Source: Chloroflexota bacterium
Lineage (GTDB): Bacteria > Chloroflexota > Anaerolineae > Anaerolineales > Villigracilaceae
Assembly: GCA_021796155.1 (NCBI GenBank)
Contig: JAJYOO010000045.1
Coordinates: 1 to 11,015, forward strand
Length of the DNA stretch: 11,015 nt
Direction of reading: 5' to 3'
Shown: positions 7,183 to 11,015 of the stretch, piece by piece
Position numbering within the stretch: the first letter of the stretch is position 1
Layout of the letters: each line of letters starts with the position of its first letter
Made by a program: the position numbers and the translations under genes
Notes under the pieces: generated by a model
The model's database searches: none
What the model was told of the DNA's origin: nothing
Seen by the model: only the letters and a program-made list of their open reading frames with translations

Positions 7183-7530
7183 CTACGAACGGATGAAGTG
7201 CGGAACCTCAAATGGAATCTCAAGTGACAATTCAACAAAGCCAGCGTACTTTCCATCTTCGAACCACGGCGATTGGAAAATCAATTTTTTTATGCCATTT
7301 TTTTCGATGGTATAAACATTTTTCTCATGCGTAGCCAGCATTTGCTCAACTTTATCGCGTGCCTTATCTTTATCCTTGTGGCAGTCGCGCATATTCTGTC
7401 CAATCAATGCGTAACCGCCGCCTTTCTCATATGTCTTGGCGGCTTTATCATTCATTTCAAGAATGACGCCGTCCGTATCGCAGACTGTGACCGCTGCGGG
7501 AAATTCCTTGATCCATTCGTGTTGACTCAT
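7183..7530 (-). CDS. Small stand-alone PAS domain protein
   Basis: These 115 residues make up little more than one PAS domain. Recognisable parts are FPAAVTVCDTDGVILEMNDKA (10-30), the typical opening strand and turn; then LIGQNMRDCH (42-51); and the closing strands YTIEKNGIKKLIFQSPWF and YAGFVELSLEI (73-104). There is no kinase, cyclase or DNA-binding part, so it probably senses a ligand or redox state and acts on a partner. A bound cofactor cannot be predicted; Cys17 and Cys50 are the only cysteines. The ATG overlaps the radical SAM stop by four bases (ATGA), with GGAG eight bases upstream inside that gene, so translation is coupled and a functional link with that enzyme is plausible. Confidence 0.85.
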   Translation of the reverse strand: MSQHEWIKEFPAAVTVCDTDGVILEMNDKAAKTYEKGGGYALIGQNMRDCHKDKDKARDKVEQMLATHEKNVYTIEKNGIKKLIFQSPWFEDGKYAGFVELSLEIPFEVPHFIRS

Positions 7531-8915
7531 GAAGCCATCTCCAATGTAACCATTTCAGAATTGACGCCAAATTGAGCGCGATGATTTTCAAATTGCAGCG
7601 GGCAGCCTCCGCCGCATTCTGGCGCGAGCGAACAGCCGTTGCATTTATCGGGCAGGTTTTGCCGCTCGCGCAACTGAACTGACAGTTTATGATTCCAAAT
7701 TGAGTTCCATGAATCGGTCAACATATTTCCGAGCGAGTGATAATACGATTGGCACGGCAAGACGTTTCCATTTGATTCAATACACATGCTATACAACGCG
7801 GCCGTGCATCCTTTGACACCGAGATTGTTCGCGGTTGGGTCGAACTGGCAATATTGCGTTGGCGTGTACCAGATGAGTTTTTGTCCACGTTCGGCAGTTT
7901 TGCGCGTGGCGATATCGAGGATAGGTTGAAGCTCGCTTTCTTTGAGTCCGGTTCCGACGGTCAGACCATGGCCGGAATAGATCAGTGCGTTGAGTCCAAT
8001 GGTCGGCACGCCAAGGTCGGCGAGAAAATCCAATGTATCTGGAATCTTGTGAACGTTTGTCCTCAGCATCGTGGTATTGGTCATCACATAAAGCGGACTG
8101 GCCAGCGCGTTCTTGAGTCCGCGGATGGTTTGTTTGAAAGCTCCCTTCGAGCGCATCATCTCGTCGTGGATTTGCTCGTCACAGGATTCGACCGTGATCT
8201 GCACGTGGTCGAGTCCCGCGTCGATGAGCTGTTGCAAATATTTTTCATCTGCCAAGCGGCGAGCGTTTGTGTTCAAGCCTGCAATCTGTCCATTCGATTC
8301 TGCGTGAGCAATTAATTCAGGCAGGTCATTTCTCAATGTTGCTTCGCCGCCGGTGAAGACAATATGCGGCACACCCAGTTTCCAGAGTTTGTCTAAAATC
8401 AGTTTCCAGTGTTCAGTGTCCAGCTCCGGGAAATTGCGCTCACGCGCGTTATAGCAATGCGCACAGTCATTATTGCAGCGATAGGTGACTGCCAGGTCCA
8501 TTCGATACGGCGCAGAGGGCCGCGCGCTGAATGGCATGGTCGTATCCAAATCCAATTCATGGATGGGGCACGCGCCGTCGGGACGAATCAATTCGGTGAG
8601 TTGAAAGTGGAAAGTAGAAAGATCGTCTCGCAACTGCCTACTTTCCACTTTCCACTTTTTGGTGCAAGTCTTGAGAATCTCATCGTCACGTTTGCCCTCG
8701 AGAATCATCCACGCCATAACAGCTGCGGTTGGATTCAAGTGCATCACACGATTGGCGTTGACGATCAACGTGCCATGCCCATCGGGATCAATGCGAAGAT
8801 GAATACGCGATTTCTCGTCTGCGCCTTGGCGGGTGTAATGATAAAGTCCTGACGATGGGCTGTGGACAGTTGACGGTGGTTGAAAGATTGATTTGAATGT
8901 ATCCAATAAAGTCAT
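7527..8915 (-). CDS. Radical SAM/SPASM enzyme with fused PqqD-like recognition domain
   Basis: The 462 residues hold three parts. Residues about 37-110 resemble PqqD (IHLRIDPDGHGTLIVNA, MHLNPTAAVMAWMILEG), the fold that binds leader or core regions of ribosomally made peptides. The radical SAM barrel carries the CX3CX2C motif as RCNNDCAHCYN (Cys147, Cys151, Cys154), which holds the SAM-cleaving [4Fe-4S] cluster, and GGEATLR (189-195). The C-terminal SPASM domain has Cys370, Cys378, Cys388 and the closing group CNGCSLAPECGGGC (425-438), enough for auxiliary clusters. Enzymes of this build (sactipeptide and ranthipeptide maturases, PqqE, mycofactocin and quinohemoprotein maturases) form thioether or C-C links in peptides or proteins. 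The neighbouring Cys-Ala-tailed protein is the obvious candidate substrate (inference). The ATG follows AAGG by six bases. Part of the PqqD-like region is encoded by an inverted repeat (8604-8651). Confidence 0.92.
   Translation of the reverse strand: MTLLDTFKSIFQPPSTVHSPSSGLYHYTRQGADEKSRIHLRIDPDGHGTLIVNANRVMHLNPTAAVMAWMILEGKRDDEILKTCTKKWKVESRQLRDDLSTFHFQLTELIRPDGACPIHELDLDTTMPFSARPSAPYRMDLAVTYRCNNDCAHCYNARERNFPELDTEHWKLILDKLWKLGVPHIVFTGGEATLRNDLPELIAHAESNGQIAGLNTNARRLADEKYLQQLIDAGLDHVQITVESCDEQIHDEMMRSKGAFKQTIRGLKNALASPLYVMTNTTMLRTNVHKIPDTLDFLADLGVPTIGLNALIYSGHGLTVGTGLKESELQPILDIATRKTAERGQKLIWYTPTQYCQFDPTANNLGVKGCTAALYSMCIESNGNVLPCQSYYHSLGNMLTDSWNSIWNHKLSVQLRERQNLPDKCNGCSLAPECGGGCPLQFENHRAQFGVNSEMVTLEMAS
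8604..8651. repeat. Inverted repeat inside the radical SAM coding sequence
   Basis: AAAGTGGAAAGTAG (8604-8617) and its exact reverse complement CTACTTTCCACTTT (8638-8651) are separated by 20 bases; the match extends by one more pair (8603 with 8652) and further with a mismatch. The right arm continues as a second TTTCCACTTTT, giving a short GTGGAAAGT-type iteration. It is in frame and codes for part of the PqqD-like domain (KKWKVESRQLRDDLSTFHFQL). The cluster-less paralogue has the same length here but no such arms. Confidence 0.75.
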
Positions 8916-8957
8916 GATTTACCTTCGTTTGCTATCAGCTAATTACTAAAAGCTCAG

Positions 8958-9014
8958 TTATCGTCCGCCACCCGCGCAGGCACAGGCGCAGCCAGCGCAC
9001 GCGCAGGCACACGC
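8958..9014 (-). other. Codons of the Cys-Ala tail (possible modified or metal-binding segment)
   Basis: These 19 codons and the stop-proximal bases encode CACACACAGCACACAGGGR. Cys is written with both TGT (3) and TGC (4), and Ala with GCG (3), GCC (3) and GCT (1), so the pattern is held at the protein level and is not a recently expanded DNA repeat. Confidence 0.85.
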
Positions 9015-10637
9015 ACATCCGCCGCCACCGCCGCCGCGATAACCGCCGGATGAAGGTGGCGGCGGAGGATTAGTCACGTTGGTCACGCCACTCGTAAATG
9101 AGTTTAAGTTGCCGATGGCTTTGGCCGACATGGTTTGGACGCCGCCCACCACGGACGCGGCAAAGTCCGCGCCGGGAAGAGCCGAGGAAGATCGTCCGCT
9201 GGATGGCATGGATGGAGTCATCGAACCGGTCGTCATTGTCGGAGCGGCGGGGCGGTACATTGGGTCATAGCTTCCCCACCACATCGGGACAAAGATCGGT
9301 CCAGTAAAGACGCGCCGCGAGCGGTTATCATAATCGCGGTCGAGCATCGTCCATTCCAGATTCTGATCAAGCAATTGTCCCTTGACTTCAGGTGTCTGCG
9401 CGGTCTCCACTTGCTGCCAGGCTTGTTCCATGATGTTCTTGTAATAGTCCTGCGTTTCCTTGCGGCTGAAACCCTTCATTTTTTCGCCGACGGATTTGAC
9501 CACTGCCACCATCATGCCCTGCAATTCTGCACGACGAGCCTCGAGAGAATCTAATTTGAACGCTTTTAGGAAATTCAATTCATAATCGTGCAGCGCGACG
9601 TCAGATGGCACATCGTTGACTTGGATTTTGAGTGGGTCGCGCGAAATGACGGTTGCCGCGCCTTTTTTGACCACACCGAATAAAATCATCGTCATGATTT
9701 TGTCGAGCGGCTGTTCCAACAGGATAGCGGCCTCGACCGCTGTGAGTCCGCGCTTGATACCGTGGCCTTCGATCCCAATTTTCGGCGGGATATATTGCAG
9801 CTTGCGGCGCTGTCCCTGGATGGCACCGATGATCGGCATGCCGATGAACATGAACGCGAAAAAACCAAAGCAAAGGATATTTCCGAGGCTGGCGAGCAGG
9901 AAAGAGAAAACACCCGCCAGCATATCGAAGATTGACGTTTGGACGATGGCCGAGTCAGGCACGTAACTTTTTGGGAACGACGCACCGAACGTATATTGCG
10001 ACGCCACACTCGCGTTTGCGGACTGCCATGTGTACGTAACGCGGTTCTGCGAATCGATTCCGGTCTGCGGCTGGGAGGGGAAGCCGGATGGCGATGAATG
10101 CCAGCGCGGTTCGTTGGGTTGGACTCCGGGTGGCAGGTGGAACGTAACGGTCAAATTTGTCTCACCGACCACATATTGCGAGCCGAAATAGGTTGGAGCG
10201 AAATCGGCACTGGCATAATTGCTGTCGCTGGTATCGGGATACAACACATCTGTGATCTTACCAACGTAAACGTGTACCGATCCGCTTGCACCGGAATCAA
10301 TGGTATAGGATCCCATCACAACAGAAAAGCCCGAACCGCTTCCTTGGTAATCACTTTGGGAAACTTCCACGCGGCTGCCGTTCACATCTGCAGTGACCGT
10401 GCTCATGTCAAAGTTGCCGTTCGGCATTCCCACGTCAACATAATCAATCGGATGCGCGCCCGGCTGGTTCGTAAAGTTGAACGTGTAGTCGAGAGACTCA
10501 GTTCCGTCAGCATTCCAGTACACATTAACGACTTCTTTATCCACGCTGAAAAGATAGGAACTTTGCGCCAATGCGCTGGCGGGTAAAGCCAATCCGACCA
10601 ACACTATAAAAAGAAAAATAGAAAAGCGTCGAAGCAT
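8958..10637 (-). CDS. DUF2207-type membrane protein with a Cys-Ala repeat tail
   Basis: The 559 residues begin with a signal peptide (basic start, hydrophobic 6-20, cleavage likely after ALA at 24). An extracellular beta-rich region follows (about 28-220), then a long hydrophobic segment (244-272) ending in QRRK. A cytoplasmic region (about 277-455) contains IPPKIGIEGHGIKRGLTAVEAAILLEQP. A low-complexity Pro/Ser/Gly linker leads to GGYRG, six Gly, and CACACACAGCACACAGGGR (541-559; Cys at 541, 543, 545, 547, 550, 552, 554). DUF2207 proteins often end in a Gly/Ser-rich tail; alternating Cys-Ala is unusual. With a cleaved signal and one following helix, the tail is cytoplasmic. The start is ATG 10637 after GGAGGG, rather than the GTG at 10733. 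It lies 42 bases upstream of the radical SAM gene. Function is unknown; the tail could be modified, bind metal, or both. Confidence 0.88.
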   Translation of the reverse strand: MLRRFSIFLFIVLVGLALPASALAQSSYLFSVDKEVVNVYWNADGTESLDYTFNFTNQPGAHPIDYVDVGMPNGNFDMSTVTADVNGSRVEVSQSDYQGSGSGFSVVMGSYTIDSGASGSVHVYVGKITDVLYPDTSDSNYASADFAPTYFGSQYVVGETNLTVTFHLPPGVQPNEPRWHSSPSGFPSQPQTGIDSQNRVTYTWQSANASVASQYTFGASFPKSYVPDSAIVQTSIFDMLAGVFSFLLASLGNILCFGFFAFMFIGMPIIGAIQGQRRKLQYIPPKIGIEGHGIKRGLTAVEAAILLEQPLDKIMTMILFGVVKKGAATVISRDPLKIQVNDVPSDVALHDYELNFLKAFKLDSLEARRAELQGMMVAVVKSVGEKMKGFSRKETQDYYKNIMEQAWQQVETAQTPEVKGQLLDQNLEWTMLDRDYDNRSRRVFTGPIFVPMWWGSYDPMYRPAAPTMTTGSMTPSMPSSGRSSSALPGADFAASVVGGVQTMSAKAIGNLNSFTSGVTNVTNPPPPPSSGGYRGGGGGGCACACACAGCACACAGGGR

Positions 10638-10641
10638 GATG

Positions 10642-10647
10642 CCCTCC
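10642..10647 (-). promoter_or_regulatory. Ribosome binding site fixing the start of the DUF2207-type gene
   Basis: GGAGGG lies four bases before ATG 10637-10635, just ahead of a proper signal peptide. The longer frame from GTG 10733 would place 32 residues encoded by the leader repeat in front of it. Confidence 0.75.
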
Positions 10648-10654
10648 GATTTGG

Positions 10655-10720
10655 GTATCAGGTGTCGCGTGCTAGGTGTCAGGTTTTGCAGCGCCTGATA
10701 CTTGACACTTGAAACCTGAC
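10655..10720. repeat. Array of short inverted words in the DUF2207 leader
   Basis: GTATCAGG (10655-10662) is matched by CCTGATAC (10694-10701), and GTCAGGTTT (10678-10686) by AAACCTGAC (10712-10720). AGGTGTC also occurs twice in direct orientation (10660-10666, 10674-10680). The pairs are interleaved, not nested, so this is a low-complexity array of a TCAGGTGTC-like phrase in both orientations rather than one simple hairpin. It fills most of the 89-base gap between the zinc-ribbon gene and the DUF2207-type gene. Confidence 0.7.
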
Positions 10721-10722
10721 AA
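10695..10722 (-). promoter_or_regulatory. Possible promoter for the DUF2207 to DDN operon
   Basis: On the minus strand TTGTCA (10722-10717, 5 of 6 to the -35 consensus) is followed after 16 bases by TATCAG (10700-10695, 4 of 6 to the -10). Both hexamers fall within the repeat array, so the match may be accidental. Confidence 0.22.
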
Positions 10723-10726
10723 GTTG

Positions 10727-11015
10727 TTACCACTTTGGTTCTTCAGTCATTTGATACGTTGTTCCGCAGAACGGACACTCAACCATAGGCGCGCCGGCCA
10801 CCATTTTGATATTCTCCGGTTTTAGAGCGCCGCCGCAATTCTTGCAGGTGACTTGCGAAATCTTGGTATCGCCGGGCAGATCAACTTTCATCGTAACTTG
10901 CTGGACGACTTCGGTCTTGCTTCCACGCATGGCGGCATAGATCATTCCTGCGCCGCCAGCTAGAAAGAGAATGCCGACGCATCCGAAGCCGAGGCCGAAC
11001 GTCAGCCAGTTGGCG
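10727..11015 (-). CDS. Membrane-anchored zinc-ribbon protein, 5' end outside the window
   Basis: The frame is open to the window edge and gives the last 95 residues. It starts within a hydrophobic Gly/Leu-rich helix (WLTFGLGFGCVGILFLAG and onward to MIYAAM), followed by a basic RGSK, so the C-terminal part is probably cytoplasmic. That part ends in a zinc ribbon, with the Cys pairs CKNC and CPFC separated by about 18 residues, then TTYQMTEEPKW. An internal ATG at 10945 is only an in-frame methionine within the helix, not a likely start. Function is unknown. It precedes the DUF2207-type gene by 89 bases in the same direction, so the two may be expressed together and may interact at the membrane. 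Confidence 0.8.
   Translation of the reverse strand, partial: ANWLTFGLGFGCVGILFLAGGAGMIYAAMRGSKTEVVQQVTMKVDLPGDTKISQVTCKNCGGALKPENIKMVAGAPMVECPFCGTTYQMTEEPKW

Noticed and set aside
8916..8957. A small precursor peptide gene between the tail protein and the radical SAM gene
   Set aside because: The 42-base gap has stops and no start with a ribosome binding site that would give a peptide of useful length.
8958..9014. The Cys-Ala tail as a mere DNA microsatellite or GC-rich artefact
   Set aside because: Cys and Ala codons are mixed (TGT/TGC; GCG/GCC/GCT), so there is no repeating DNA unit, and the frame ends cleanly at a TAA.
10638..10733. Longer N-terminus of the DUF2207-type protein from GTG 10733
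   Set aside because: The added 32 residues are encoded by the leader repeat and precede a good signal peptide that has its own strong ribosome binding site.

Overview
The window reads as chromosomal DNA of an uncultured or little-studied Chloroflexota bacterium, most likely of the Anaerolineae type. The basis is inference from protein style: secreted proteins with Thr/Pro-rich linkers behind an N-terminal hydrophobic segment, a DUF2207 membrane protein, deazaflavin (F420)-type nitroreductase-like proteins, and moderate GC. Every convincing gene lies on the minus strand, so the biological order runs from high to low coordinates. I see no tRNA, rRNA, CRISPR array, insertion sequence or origin.

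First module (11015 to about 2920). It opens with the end of a membrane-anchored zinc-ribbon protein (cut by the window edge). Next comes a DUF2207-type membrane protein whose C-terminus is a Gly run followed by CACACACAGCACACAGGGR (seven Cys in 14 residues). After it lie a radical SAM/SPASM enzyme with a fused N-terminal PqqD-like domain, a small PAS protein, a membrane-anchored alpha/beta hydrolase, an unrecognised protein with a C-terminal membrane helix, and a second radical SAM homologue that has lost all cluster-binding cysteines and the end of its SPASM domain. Two tandemly duplicated DDN/DUF385-family proteins close the module, followed by a hairpin that looks like a terminator. Spacings from the radical SAM gene to the first DDN gene are -4, 10, 6, 11 and 11 bases, so these six genes are very probably one transcript.

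Second module (2808 to 1). Two tandem paralogous exported HExxH metalloproteases are followed, 32 bases on, by the first 186 codons of a class I SAM-dependent methyltransferase.

The most interesting reading is that the first module is a protein-tail modification system. The intact radical SAM/SPASM enzyme would use its PqqD-like domain to find the Cys-Ala tail of the adjacent DUF2207 protein, which topology places in the cytoplasm, with the cluster-less homologue as a non-catalytic partner. The domain assignments rest on visible motifs; the enzyme-substrate link is inference from adjacency and from the kind of enzyme. Three paralogue pairs in 11 kb (radical SAM, DDN, metalloprotease) show the locus has grown by local duplication, and the DDN duplication boundaries can be read directly.
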